A stretch of DNA of 64,000 nt from contig NC_046673.1 in the NCBI RefSeq assembly GCF_003369915.1, positions 12,074,001 to 12,138,000 of the forward strand. Direction: 5' to 3'. This DNA is from Drosophila miranda. Its lineage: Eukaryota; Arthropoda; Insecta; Diptera; Drosophilidae. The notes under the pieces were generated by a model. The model did not search any database. It saw nothing but the letters and a program-made list of their open reading frames with translations, and was not told where the DNA came from. Both the position numbers and the translations under genes were made by a program. Below are positions 22,601-36,320 of the stretch, piece by piece; within the stretch, counting starts at the first letter, position 1; every line of letters starts with the position of its first letter.

Positions 22601-25600
22601 TAGGCAGCACCGGGATAAAACCCTTTGGCACGCATAATTCAAATGGCAGAAAGTTGTTCTATCTCTAGTCCTTGCTCCTTGCTACTCCTCTGTATCTCGG
22701 TATCTCTCTCTCACTCTCTGCTCTATACTGCTCTACGAGTATGCCCATTACCGTCGCCGTCTCTCTCATTCGCAAATTAATGTTACATTTTATTTGAAGA
22801 AGAAAATATAAATATTTCGCTGCGTTACAAATAAATTCCCGGCTACTCCTCTTGGAAAAATTATAAACAGGCGCATAGCGGCCCGGCCCTGGTGCCCTGC
22901 TGGATGCTGGATTCTCGCTGCTGGGTGTTGGCTGCTGTCCTTGCCGCCTGTTACGACTCCTGGTTGGGTATATAACTCCGCTCATTAGTTGCCCTACACG
23001 CAATTAAGCACAAATGGCTTTTGAGGCGGCAACCAGAGTTGCACACGCACACACGTATTCGAAGTCGCAGTCGTAGTCACTGCCGCAGCCGCACTCGGAG
23101 TCGGAGTAACAGTCAGAGTGGCAGTGCCTATGGGATGTGTCGCTATGACAACTCGGTTTAGCCAGCACCCAGTACACAGTACCCAGCACCCTGAGCCCAG
23201 AGTACTCCTGCTCTTACTCCTGCATTCAGAGCCAGAGCCTCAGTTAACAATAAATCCTTGAGCAAAAGTTATACGCAGCGGAAACATTGTCATTGCCATT
23301 GCGTTGTCCTTGCCAGCGCAGTGAAAACTTTGACTTTTCATATTTCTTTGGCTCCAGAGGGGGCTGACAGAAGAACTCCAGTTCCACCTCCAAAAAAAGT
23401 GCGCCTGTGCACTGTGCATCAGTAATGATCGAATGGTTACTCAGATATAAACTTAATTACAAGCTAAAGATCATCAGATACATATTTTCAATAGTATGTA
23501 GGTTACTGTTCCCACTTCTAAAACATTGTACTTAATCGGAAGATCACCCGAAAGCACAGCAGCAGATCCCATCAACCGATGATTTGGTTACCTTACGCCT
23601 TTTCTCTACATTTTCAGTGGGATCACCACTCGTTCAGATTACAACGCTATCCTGCTGCCTGGGCCACAAATCCACATTAAAATTTGTCGTTCGTAACTTT
23701 GGCGGATGGGCGCATCCGTTGTTGCGTCTGGGACTAGCCTCCGCCGATTCCAAGCTCCTGCCACTGCCACCGAACTCTCCTCAATCTCCTTTTACATTCT
23801 GGCAAAGCCAAAAAATTTATTACACGTGAAATTTCACCTGCGCAAGTCTCCGCGTTCCCCATTTTAACGCTTAAATAAACTTTTTCGCCCCTCCTCAGGG
23901 TGGTGGATTCCTGTCCCTCCACGCCTTTTTATTTTTGACATAAATATACATAAGCACGAATGGTGGAGAGGACGAGGGCCGGGTGGTACAGACTGGGACA
24001 GACACAAAAAGGATTCATAAATTTCGTAATTGTGAAATGTGCATTTTAATGTGCTCGCAAATGAGTTGAAGACAAATTTTTGAATTATTTTCGAAATGTT
24101 TTTGATTTATTGAAATTGCCTCGGAACCAGCGCGTCGCACCACCTTACCATCCGCCCCTCGCTTGCTCACAATGCTTGGTAGCAGAATCTGCAAAGCAGT
24201 TTTGCAGGGAAGTTTAAACTGTTTTGCAGTTATAATTAGGATCCTCAAATGCTTTACTGCTTGCCACGTAATATGATGTATTCACTGAATGAATTTCCAC
24301 GGAGAAAATTTCACTGAATTTCCAAACTTAATCACAATTTTCCAACTGTTGCATCAGGCAGCTGGAACGTTCAGGCCCCTAAGTTTTATACCATGGCACT
24401 TCATGGCGCTTCACCATGGCTTGTATAACGACTGTGAGAGGGAAAGTAACTAGATATAACGTAGTACGAGTACTAGAGATACGAAAAATAATTTTTGTTA
24501 ACTTTTTGTAAACTGTGGGTATATGGACTTCGATGGGGCTCTGACCTAAGTAGACCTGCCTTTTAAAGCATCTGTCTTTCTTTACAAATATAATTTGTAA
24601 TTGCATTCGCCACATTTATCCCTTTCCATTGGCTTTGAACCTCTGTACATACTCTTTTCAGGTTACTCATACTCTGGCACAGGGTATACCCTAGTCGAGG
24701 GATGGCCCAGTCAGCGGCAACTGGCAGTGGTAAAAATTCATCCATGTGCATGATTCGTTTCTGCCTTTGTCAGGTTCGTCAGTGAGCAACACTACAGTAC
24801 GCTCGTGCCAAGGCAGAGCTACGAGTAGGTGGGGAAAGCAGGGGTAAGCAGAGCTAGAGCGAACCGAACAGAACAGGCAGTTTACTGCACCTGCCCAACC
24901 AAGCAGTGGGACAGCCAAGCTTTCGGACAGACAGACAGGCGGCAGTCAGTCCTTTCAGTTACTCACTCCCGCACTCTCTCAATCTGTCTGTCCGTTGAGT
25001 CAGTTGTTTGATTTTACAGTTGTAGTCCAATTACGATTTTGAGCGCATACCAACCGCACAGATTTCTGCCTGTAGCTATATATGTATATATGTCGGTGTG
25101 TACGGGAAACTGTCTGTTGGCGTCGTCGTCATACTCCTTCCGAACAGTTTCCACGCGATTTTTGGTCAGCTTACCACGTTGATGGTCTCTGTCTGAGGTC
25201 TGGGTCCCTGGACTCCTCGACTCCTGGCCACTAGCAGAGAGCCTCCTGGTGCTACGCTCTAAATTACATTTTAGCAAGTTAATTGAAATGGAAATTAGTT
25301 GAAATTGTAAAACGAATTGAATTGTATGTGATTAGCTGCAGCATTTTCGAATTGGTTAAACAGGGGCACCAGCAGCAGCAGCAACAGGAGGCAGCAGCAA
25401 CAGTCATCAACGGTATGGGTTGATTTCCACCTGGCAGGAGTCGCAGCCAAGACGGTGCCCAGGCACCCACAGAGGAGTGCAGCAAATTGGTATTCGTCCT
25501 CCCCCCGATGTCTAATTGAAGTCCACAACATTAATTGTTCATTTCGGAAAGGGAATGGGTTTCAGATTGTGTTAGGCAGCAGATTCTGAAGGCCAGTAGG

Positions 25601-26482
25601 AGTACGACAAGCTGATCGCCAAAATTAACGTTTTGAATCAATTTAAAAGGTCTTTCGGGCAAGCCTAAGCAAGTCCGCCATTTAAAGCTACTCATAACAA
25701 AGAGGATTCCAAGAAGTATGCTCTGATTGATTGAACGACTGACAAAGTGGCCATCTGATTGATTGAAGGATTCTGCTGCGTTGCTATTTCTTACGAGGAG
25801 TAGACAAAAATCATCCACAGAGCTCAGACTTCATGTGTATAAAGTCAGGGTTCTCAAATGCCACTCTATTCACTTTTTAAGCATCTTTAAATTGTTTTTC
25901 TTTTTTTGATTAGAGGAAATGGTCACCGAAGATCCTAGGCTATACACCATGAACCGATGACCTATCCGCCACACACAGTCTGCTATATCCTGTCTTTCAT
26001 GCTGCCCCGTTCCTCTATTTATTCTATATCTTTCTCTTCTGCCTGCACTTCCGTTGTCACTGCGCTCCCCAGACCGCAGACAGACGTCGTGAGCCCTCCC
26101 GTATATTTAACCATAAGTAATATTAATACCCATTTTTGCTAACCGAAAAAAAGGCAGTACTATGCTTTATGTTTGTGTGTGTGTGTGTGGGCGGACCAGT
26201 GACGGACGGAAGGGTTGGGTGTGTGTAAAATTATTATCCTTCACGCTTAATATGCACAAGCGGAAGCCGCCATGGAGAGATGACGATGGCCATGCCAGGG
26301 CCAGCAGCCAGCAGCCAGCGGCCAGCGGCCATTTAGCGTACGCATCTGTGTATGTGTCCGCGAGCGTGTACTCGTATCCGTGGGTTCTAGTCCGTATGTA
26401 TGTCCGCGTTTTTTTTACACTCGTATCATCGCCGTAGTCGTCCGTCGTCCTAGTCGTCGTCTACTTATGTGCCACATGCCTC

Positions 26483-26520
26483 GCTCTGCTCTGCTCTGCT
26501 CTGCTCTGCTCTGCTCTGCT
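26483..26520. repeat. (GCTCT)n microsatellite
   Basis: About 7.5 uninterrupted copies of GCTCT. Confidence 0.95.
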
Positions 26521-27055
26521 TCCTACGTGAGCTGGCCGTCCGTCCCGTGGAGCGCGTGTCCTTACAAAATTAGTGCTCTTTTACATTCATATGTGCAGGG
26601 ATATACACGTATGTATGTATGTATATGCATACGAGTCCTGATATATACCATTTTTTTCACAATACATTATTTTTGGTTGTACATTTTGCATCCCACAAGC
26701 AGCTGGCACGAGAGCAATCGCAACTCTGATATATAATATTATATGTGTTTTTTTCTTCTGGTTTTTTGTGCAACTGTTTGTGCCACTTTGGCGGAAGTAT
26801 CGCGGCGACATCAGCACGAATAGAGCCCCAAGCCCACTCTCCTGCAGGAGGCAACTCCCACTCCCCCAACGCCCCCCACAGGACACTCTCGAGCATTATG
26901 CGTTTTTTGTGTGTGCTTAGCAAAGCATAGCATAGAAAAATGAGCGTATAAAAAATTGAAACCATTTTCTCATATTAAATGTATGCCGACCACGAAGGCG
27001 GGGAAAGGGGAGGCGTGGCACAAAGGCAACAGCAGTTAATAATGAGTTTGCGAGC

Positions 27056-27075
27056 GAGAGAGAGAGAGAGAGAGT
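27056..27075. repeat. (GA)n microsatellite
   Basis: Uninterrupted GA run of about 20 bp followed by GTGAGTGAGTAAGCG. On a fly X chromosome such runs resemble the MSL/CLAMP recognition motif, but they are also common elsewhere. Confidence 0.85.
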
Positions 27076-30000
27076 GAGTGAGTAAGCGTCAGGAAGAACG
27101 AGAGAAAAAGAGAGCCCTTCTATTAGTCAGTGATGCCAAAACACTGCTGCTCTACACTCTAGCAAGTAGTCAAAAGCAGTGCAAGCCGATCAAGCAGTCA
27201 AAAACTATTCACACGCGTTAAGCAGTTAACGACCAGGCCAATGGCGACCCAATTTCGAGGATTTTTCGCTGCAGATCAAAAGGGGATATACTAGATAGAA
27301 TTTTTGTGCAATTTATTGGATATCTAACACGATATTTTTTGTTTTTGTTATATTTCTTTCATGGAAACTGATTAAAGAAGATTTTTGGCCAGTGTTTGCA
27401 ACTATTAGCCTGATTTTTGTCAATTCCTTCGACTATTACTTGATTTTCTGATATGATTAATTTATAATATCTTTTTTTTATGAATGATGATTTTTATGAA
27501 TTTCAAAAGAGAGAGGCTACGTTTTTGAACTCAACATTTCATATGGTTAAAATCATTATAGTTCAAGTCATAAACGAGTAAACAATATTTTTGATAAACA
27601 GTGAAAAGAGTTGGATTCAAATTATATGTAAGTGTTTGAATAATAACGAATATGTTATAGTTTTTAAGTACATTAACACTCGCATTACGATTGAAAACTC
27701 ATATGTACATGAGCCCATGCATGAACAATCTTCCATCACAACGACACGATCCTCTAGAAGCTTTATCCTTGTAGAGCTCTGAAAAGTTCATGCAGCTGCC
27801 CCAAACATTCTATGGCTTCTCTCTCTGTCTCTCTCTCTGTCTTTGTGTTGTACATATCCGCTTCCTGTTGTAGACAGCGTAACGCTGATCTCTTCGTTGT
27901 ATTCCGGTATCCAAGGCCCGTGCTGTGACTGGGACTGTACGTGTCGCCTTGTCACTGAGACACTGAGACTCCACGTCGTCGTCGTCGCTGTAGTCGTGGT
28001 CTTGGTCGTGGTTGTAGTAGTCTCTGCTGATTATTATTCCGCTGACCGTTTCGTATTTATTTGAAAGGCATTTGCCGGCTGCCACCAACACATGCACACA
28101 TGCTTGGCATATGTACGCGTTGTCCGGGGGTTTGTCCCGGATCCGGGCATAGGAGTGGGTCAGGGAGCGAAAAACACAACGACATATTCGTCCTGCATAA
28201 ATGATGTAATTACAGCGCAAGATTTTTGCTATGAGCAATTTTTATTTTAATTTCTTCTCCCGCTTCTTTCTTGTGTCCCCGCATTTATTCACATTTTTTT
28301 GCTCCCATCTGCGATTTATATATATGTATGTGTATATGTTCTGATATATACATGTATGTATATATGTATCTGAGTCCTGGCCATACGAGTACAAGTCTGA
28401 AAGCTTGTGAAATATTTTGCATGCTTTTATCATAATTTTAATTAAATGCGCAAATTGCTATAAAATTTATATACGCTGTGAATTTTTTCCTTTGGCCTTA
28501 AACTAAAAAAAAAATATATAGGGTTGGGTATATCCCTTTCCGGAACATGAGATTGATATGGTGGGTGGTGGCTGGCGGGCAAACGTTTGCAGGTTCCATT
28601 TATATACGAATGGGGTTCATGGTTTTCCTGGGTTACTTAAGCATTCCTCAGACATAGATTGCATATAAATATTCGGTGCTTTTCTTTATAGCAGTACTCA
28701 TATTTGGTATCCTCCTCCAGGGAAGGAACAGTTTCGATTCGGCATTGAAAACGAAATATTTGAAGGTTTTTTCCTAACTCAATATCATGGAAAACTAGCT
28801 AACTAAAAGCTTTAGTCGGGACATCTAAGAAGCCATCACTATTCAGAAAAGTACTTTTTGTAGCGCAGAATGCTTATCACAAAATTATGCTATTTGGGTT
28901 CCTACTATATGTAGCTTTTTTTTCTCCCCAATTTCTCCCAGCTCTATTTGTACGCACCCTCCTTAACCATCGACTGACCTCCAGTCTTCTTGAAATATAA
29001 ACAAACAAGGAGTTTTCAGCGCCTTTTCTCATTTCAAAAACCCTTTTTTGTGCTTTTGAATTTGGCAAATGTATTCCAATGTTGATATTTTACCGTCCAA
29101 GCCGAGACCCAACCCCAGCTGATACCACTCCAGCGCCAAAACGAGACCCTCAACCACCTGACGAGCGGGGGGTCTAGTGCACTTCTAACATGGGGCAAAA
29201 AGTGCGTCCTGGCGAAAGGATCGCTGGGGCTGGGGCTGGCGAGCGATATGTTGACACAGCCAACGCCGCAAAAACATTGGCGGGCGTGTTAAATGAAATG
29301 AAAAGCCAAACGCGCGACCGCGAAAATCAAACAACAATAAAAAATACCGTAGAGAGGGGAAGCCCGAGCCGGGCAACCGCAGAAAGGTGGCCGGCCACAC
29401 TGGACCAGGCAAAATGCGATGGCAGCGAAAAAAATAGCCCCCCCCCCCCCATTCACACACACAACATCTACTCCCATGCAGTGACAACAACGGGGTAGAA
29501 GAGTCGATATTCTATGGACTATAGAATACGCGCTACTCATTGACATGTCTCCAGTTCGATAGCTTATGTGGCCTCAAACATAAAGAAAACGGCATCTATT
29601 TAAATCAAAGTCTTCTATTTTGGCCAGACTTCCTCTTGGATAGCACCGCTCTTCTTGCCCAAAAATATTTCCCTTGGAGAATGGAAAAATCTTGATTCTG
29701 ACTGTTCCATGTTTTAGAATGTAGTAACTTCTTTCTATTACATCCGATCGAGGGCACTGTTCATTCTATGGTCGCCCTTTCCCAACATTAACCAAAGCTA
29801 CACAAAGCCAGTATACCCTCTGCCTAAAATCCTTAGAGTATTAGGTATCGCAAAGGGTAAAAAAAATAGTAGTTAAACCCAATTTGTAATTTGTTTGGCA
29901 AATCGCGCGAATGGCGGTGAAGGACAACAACAAGAACGTCGAAAGCAACAGCAACAAATATAGAGAGAGCGAGAGGAGCAAAAACAACAGAAACGGAAGC

Positions 30001-31645
30001 CACAAAGCTAAAAACAGTAAACGGTACCCGGGAAAACGGGTAAACGGTAAACCAACTTCCGCCGGAATCCTTTCCCACACAAGTTTTCTGTGTGTGTCGG
30101 TGTGTGCTGTCGCGATGAGAAACGTGCCGATGCATAATCATTGGGGCCATTATCATTTATTTCACTCAAAGGTGTCGTTGCTGCTGCTCCCTCCCTGCCC
30201 CACGCCCTACCCCCTCCACGGATGCGGATACCTGCAACAATCAAAAGCACACGCACCAGGAGAAAAAGGCGCGAGCAAGCTTAGCTAATGCCACAGAAAC
30301 TTTTGGGGCTCCACTGCACGATCGAACCAGATAAAAGGCCACGAACTTGGCCCAAAATGAACGTAACAGAACCTTCAATAAGACCAAAGGAGAATATTTT
30401 TTTGATTGGTGATTTCTTGAGTAACAAGATGAATGTCTTATGTCAAAGATCTAGTAGAATAACAGCCTTCAAAGTTGTAAACACTTGAACCACAGAACAA
30501 GCATCAAAAATGCATCAAATCGTCAAGTGTAAAGCGACACCAAAATCCACCAACGATTAGCAAATACCCCCGACAACAAGAGAAACAACAGCAGCAACGA
30601 TTTTACTACCGCATCGCATCCACAGCAAACAGCGGACAAACAGCGTCCTCCTGCGTTCTGGAAATTTATGAACCCAAAAACCATAGTAACCCACTCACCA
30701 AGGCCCAAACCCCGACCCGGACCCCACACAAAACTCATCCGCCCCACTGGGGCAGGCTTTCATGTACGGATGCTGCTCGCGATTTTCGCCTATTTGTTTA
30801 GGTCAAAACTATAAAAATCCAACAAACTATACCGAAATGAAATCAGAATAAAGCGGGACAAACATTTGCCATGCATACATCAGCTGAGGAAAAGTGAGCG
30901 GGAAATCATCAACCAAACAATAATCTCCCGCACACATATTGTTAGAGTATAAAATCAGAAATTAATTAATTGATATTGTGAGAGCGGTCTATGCGGAGAG
31001 ACCTCTGACCCCTTACCCCTGACCAGAGCATTTAATAAGCATTTATTGGTAAATTCTTCCCGTAAAAAGGCTTATTTATGCTCCCCCAGTCCCCAAGGGC
31101 TTGTTATTCATAATTATCAGAACAAACAGCGAACAAGACAAACTCGTATATGAAAGAACAAAAAACCAAGATCTTTTACTGATTCTACAACGAAGTTTTC
31201 AAAGTCTTCAGATGATTTGCAACGCTTGAGGGAAAAACATTCTACCAGTCTAGAAAACAATCTACATACACAAGTATGAGGCTCATAGATTTACACATTT
31301 AAGCCATCTTAGTGCCCTTTGAATATATGTATTTATAGTCAACATTCAATATTTTGAATCTCACAATATCATTCTAAAACTAACTGTCGTCAGCAGAACA
31401 GCTCGGAGACGGGACAAAAATATTTATATTTTTTAAAAAAGAATATCCGAAAAAAGATCGAAGCCGCTTGGAAGTAAAAGTCAAATCATCAATAAACATA
31501 TATATTTTTCTACCGGACAGCATAGTAAGTAAAGAAAAATGAATAACAGCCTGACATTTTACACAGTAAAACTTCCAACAATAGACAAATAATAAATTAG
31601 TGGACTGGATTGTAAACCAGGCAAAAAGTATGTGAAACTATAATT

Positions 31646-31731
31646 ACTATAGCCTAACGTCTCTTACAGTAATCACCGTAATCACAGTACTATAGCCTAA
31701 CCTCTCTTACAGTAATCACAGTAATCAAATA
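31646..31731. repeat. 43-bp tandem duplication
   Basis: ACTATAGCCTAAC-TCTCTTAC begins at 31646 and again at 31689, with only a few differences over about 43 bp. Confidence 0.8.
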
Positions 31732-31987
31732 GAGATGAATCATAGGAAGGGCTGAAAATCATCAATCAAAGCAAGCTTGAAATAAATGAAAGATATATGT
31801 CAATGTGCTAGTTTCTAAAAATCTCCAAAAATCATTCACAGCTGGACTTCAAACCGATAACATCTAACCAGGAAACATTTTTGTTTATCTTAAAGAAACC
31901 CATTGATAGTAATAAGGTAAGAACAATAACCATTGCACAGCCATTGATTAGCTTGACATACCGCTCTACTTCCTAATATTTAACTAG

Positions 31988-32389
31988 ATGCTGCGCCTTC
32001 CAGCTGTTTGTGTTCAGCAGCTGCGCTGTAACCAACTTATTACCGATCCCATGCCACAGAGCTCTTTGCCCGTGTCGCCCAAGGACATACGCTCTCGTGG
32101 GCCAGTTGTCGAGACGTATGAGGGCAAGCAAAAAAACCCAGACGATGCCGTGCTGCCGATGCCTCCTCACAAACTCCCCCTGGACCTATTGGGGGATTTG
32201 GCTAGGCTTGGGCAAAGCATGCTGAATCTGAAGGAGATAATACAGCAACAGAAGTTCGATTTCAAAGAGGCACTGATGATGGGAAAGGATAACTTCAAAG
32301 AAGAGTTTCAGAAGAAAACGGAGAGTGGGATTTTCAAGATGCAGAATGGCATTAAGAATGCCATTGATTTATTGAAGCGGGGTTTCTAA
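31988..32389 (+). CDS. Unrecognised 133-aa protein
   Basis: An ORF of 133 codons starting MLRLPAVCVQQLRCNQ, Pro-rich to residue 65 (LPMPPHKLPLDLLGD), then a charged helical half (LGQSMLNLKEIIQQQKF, then FKEEFQKKTESGIFKMQNGI) ending LLKRGF. A candidate 71-bp 5' UTR intron (31917-31987, GTAAGA donor, TTTAACTAG acceptor) ends exactly at the ATG. The short basic N-terminus could be a mitochondrial presequence, which is inference. No family is recognised. Coding status is supported by length, composition and the neat upstream intron only. Confidence 0.5.
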   Translation: MLRLPAVCVQQLRCNQLITDPMPQSSLPVSPKDIRSRGPVVETYEGKQKNPDDAVLPMPPHKLPLDLLGDLARLGQSMLNLKEIIQQQKFDFKEALMMGKDNFKEEFQKKTESGIFKMQNGIKNAIDLLKRGF

Positions 32390-32399
32390 TCAATTTTTT

Positions 32400-35300
32400 T
32401 GTTAATGTTAATATTCTAAAATGTTTTCCATAAATTTCCTATTATATTTGAACAGTTAACAGAAAGTTTACTCATATTTTCGATTCCTCCAAAAAAATAC
32501 ATGATTGAGATGAGATATACTATGTGAAAGGTTTGTACTATGTTCCAGTGAACAATGCTATTGGACTGTAGAATGAACTAAGAAAGAAACATGTAAAATT
32601 TGAGTGTGAGCATGTCGAGCTTGGGTATTAACAATCCCGAGTATGAACTTGTCCAACAACATCATACCGTTATACATATATCCTGCAATGTTGCAATAAG
32701 TTTAGGCCTACATCTATATGGTGGTAAAAGTCTACCAGAGTCCCAGTTGAGTTTACGAAGGGCAATAACTAAAAATCGTTGACACAAAAACAATCCTCCC
32801 ATATCGGACATAACAACGAGACGTACAAAGTTTTATTATTGTTATTTTTATTATTCGAACACACCGTTTTCGGCACACATTAATGTAACTAAATGTTAAG
32901 TTCCTTGAGGTAAAGCATTCACAACAGCAACGGACCTAACCGACCTCACCGTAGGACTCCTTAGGTTACATCACGACATTTCACAATACATTAGGAAACA
33001 GAACACTGTATGCGGTTCGACAGATATGACGATATCTAATTTGGGATTAGATTTGTAGGAAAATTTTAAAAGATAATTTATAGATCAGCAGAGTATGGGC
33101 TTGGGCACTGGGCACTGTGTTGTCCAGCCCCAGCACCGATGCCTTACCTTGAGCTGCACAGAAGATTGGAGCAGCAGCCGAGATTCGACCGTAGTGTTAC
33201 ATTTACCAAGGATTTGGACACCCCAGAAGGACACACTGCTCGCGAAGCGAACAATTTAAATGTATTAAGAGTGGATTCGGGACATCTGGCCAGGCCCAAA
33301 TCACAAAAGGTCGCCACAACAAACTGTCGCTGGAAGGAAGAACAACGGCGATGCCCGAAAAAAATGGAAATTCCAGCATTAAAATAAGTTTTTAAAACTA
33401 AGCAGCGCGGCTTATGTCACAGAGACCAGGGTATCCATGGTGCAGCAACGCAGAGAGGGACACAGAGCACAACCCAACCACACGACAGACAACATTTAGA
33501 ATATAAATTTAGTTAAACAAATCTCGGACGAGGCTGTCCCAAAGGTACGACGACGATGAGCGTTAGAGCGGGTTGCCAGGGCTGCCACCGCCATGTGTGC
33601 AGCAATGGAACCTGGATACACTGCACAAAAATGGAAGAGTCGCTGGAAAGGCTAGAAGCCAAGATATATTCAAGATTTATCCCACATTTTCCAGATGTAT
33701 GAGTTAGTGGTTTACTTCACCAATAAAATCATATTGTTCGACACATTCACCTGCATATCTGCATAGATTCCTATCGCTTAGGTCCCCATAGAATGGGAAT
33801 TCTTTGTCGCCGGACCGTAGGGCAACAAAAGAACCGACCTCTAGACCTCCAGACCCCCAAAGTGCATTTCGCTTTGGTTTAGGGTTACGACCAGACCTCT
33901 TCTTCTCCACAATTTCCACAGCTGCATTTTCTTGTTTTGCTTCTTTATCTTTTTTCCATGTACGAGTATGTATGTACATATGTAGGATTCTTCTCATTCT
34001 CCTGATCCTGCTGCTGGCCCCTCAACTCCATTCCCATTTCGCTGAAAAATGTCAAAATATAATTTTTGCGTGGATTTTCGGCAACCCAACAATAATAATC
34101 AAGAAAAAAAAACACGAAAGGAAGACTCGTTTCGGGGACCGAAGCCTTAGATGCTCTAACAGATTCTTTGTTCAAATAAATATATGGTTTTTTAGGATTT
34201 GTTTATACCGAAAATAAATGCAACTATATTTCAGAAAAAGCTGTGTGCGATCATTCCTTTCTTTGAGTATACATTTTTCTAGTGCTCAGAAATGCATTAT
34301 ACTTAAAGGATCGAAAGGATGCAAAAAGCAGTCAAAACTTACAATACCCTCTGCAAGGGTAACAAAAAGACACGGGGTAAGACGAAGAGAAGGAGTATGC
34401 CCCTCAAAAAAAAAAAAAAAAAGAAGCATTATATTATTTTTGCAACTGCTGCCTGCTTCTTATCTCAGCCGCTGCGTCGTCGGTGGCACGTTAATGTGGC
34501 CTATGTGACAGAAGATGGAATGGCACGGCTATGAGGCAAGGGCAGGGGCCTAGAAGGGGTAGCTCTGTGGGGAGAGCTGGGAGCATTGCATGTCCTACTG
34601 TGAGACATAATTTTTAATAATCTACAACACAGTCCCGGCCAAGGGCGGGATGGGGCATGGTGCCCGAAAATACGCGCATGCAAATGGCTTAATTTAATAT
34701 ATAATTATACCCTGTAAGGGCACAAAATCCTACAAAACGGACGGCATACATCAGCTATATGTTCAGGGAGGATCATTGCATCCCAGTTGCTCCCACAGAT
34801 AGGTGTATTCAGATCTATTTTTTCTTCTAGATCTACATATATGTATATAAAACCAATCGCAACAGGCAAATACAGGTAAATCTTTCGATCTAGTAATAGT
34901 ATATATGTATTTATAAAGAACTTCATCATTCATTAAGTAGATTCAATTAAATTCCATTTCATTACTTTTCGAGATATTTTCTGAGAGTATGCCCCATTCG
35001 ACTAGTGGTAATAGCTCTACACCCACTCGAAAAGTGATTTTCTTGGTTTTGGTTGTTTCTCCTTGTTGCTGCTGCCACGTTTTTTATCGTGACTCCAAGA
35101 TTGGCCAAAAGGTGTTAGGCATAAGATACCAGAGCGAGCGGCGCGGGAGGCCGGGCAGCTACGAGTATGTATGGGGAAAATAGTCTTGTCTAAGCCCCAG
35201 ATTGATGCCGCCTTGCCGCAAACCCAATCCCAGAGCTGTAATTAAATTATCATGCCAACAGCATAAAATCCAACCCACACACATCCCACTCTGCACACGT

Positions 35301-36260
35301 GGATAGGATATCTGTGCTTGTGCCTGTGTCTGTGTGGTGCAGGTGCTGGGACGGGGACGGGGACGGGGACGGGGTGCGGCAGCATGAGGCATTGTAATTC
35401 AAACAGGAGCCACAAACGCAACGGGTTAACATTAGCGCACTTTTATGGCCTCCCCAGGATAAGTGCGAGTATGTATTTACGTACATATGTAGTATGTGTA
35501 TTCCACCGACCCATACCTTCCAGCGAGGCAGTGTCTCTGTTTTCTATGATTAGCTGGAAAATTTATGCCACCTGCAAAAGCCATTTTGCGGCAAGCAGTT
35601 AGAAAAGCAACAGCAGCGGCGGCAGCAAGAACAAATACAACAATTGCAACTCCTGCGGGGAAAAGCCGCCTGTATTTAACAAATTTTAGTATATCCAAAC
35701 ATATTATTTCCCTGGAAGCACTGATTGAAGAAAATTCACTAGAAAAAAAGGTGTTGCATCGTAACGGTGCAAAATAGTCGACTATTATATGTTGTTTATT
35801 TTCCTACGCTGCCAACAATTCTAAATAAAATAAATAAAAAATAAATAAAACCACATCAAAAACCGGTCATCAAGGGCAAACCCCGATATATACATCGAAA
35901 GATGCTAGCTCCCACTCGATCCCAGTGGGTCAGGTAGCAAGAGACCTCCACGGCGCAGTTCCTCCACCACCATCTCAGCTCCATAATGATCCCATCCCTG
36001 GGCGATGGCATACTGGTCACATCCTTGGTGCAAAACGAGAGAACAGAAAGAGGGAAACGGAGAACCCCGGAGAAATTCTGGTCTAGCCGAGCAGAAACAA
36101 AACACATTTTGAAGAAACCTCCCAGAATCACTCAAAGACAATGATTCTCCATAGAATGGAGAATATGAATGAATGGAATGAATTTGTTTATACTTGAGCG
36201 AGAGTCTTTGGTTTTTACGGAACTCTCAGGGTCAAGATATTGCTACGATCGGCACATTTG
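32400..36260. other. Intergenic stretch
   Basis: No recognisable gene. A small ORF at 33139-33387 (82 codons, basic) and a 48-codon Cys-containing ORF at 33556 are unsupported. A GGGGAC hexamer repeat lies at 35348-35374. A TATACCCTG-type repeat end is near 34708. The rest is simple-sequence-rich. Confidence 0.45.
35348..35374 (+). repeat. (GGGGAC)n hexanucleotide repeat
   Basis: About 4.5 copies of GGGGAC, a G-quadruplex-capable run. Confidence 0.9.
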
Positions 36261-36268
36261 AGTTACAT

Positions 36269-36274
36269 TTTATT
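36269..36274 (-). terminator. Poly(A) signal AATAAA for the 36.3-kb gene
   Basis: AATAAA on the minus strand, 47 bp past the stop codon at 36321, consistent with the 3' end of the gene. Confidence 0.6.
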
Positions 36275-36320
36275 ATTCAAATATATAAATATGGCCAAAC
36301 CAACTGAAAGTCGCTATCAT

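Larger units (their letters stand above)
16700..31900. other. 15-kb gene-free stretch rich in simple repeats
   Basis: No ORF here has credible coding features. Visible are many microsatellites (GCTCT near 26483, GA near 27057, TATATG-type runs, GTGTGT near 26175, a poly-C run near 29439), polypyrimidine tracts and AT-rich segments. The longest ORFs (for example 22086-22421, 27810-28238) have no recognisable motif. It may hold enhancers or non-coding transcripts that cannot be seen by eye. Confidence 0.5.

Noticed and set aside
33139-33700. 82-codon ORF and a Cys-containing 48-codon ORF at 33556
   Set aside because: Too short, no signal peptide and no regular Cys spacing.
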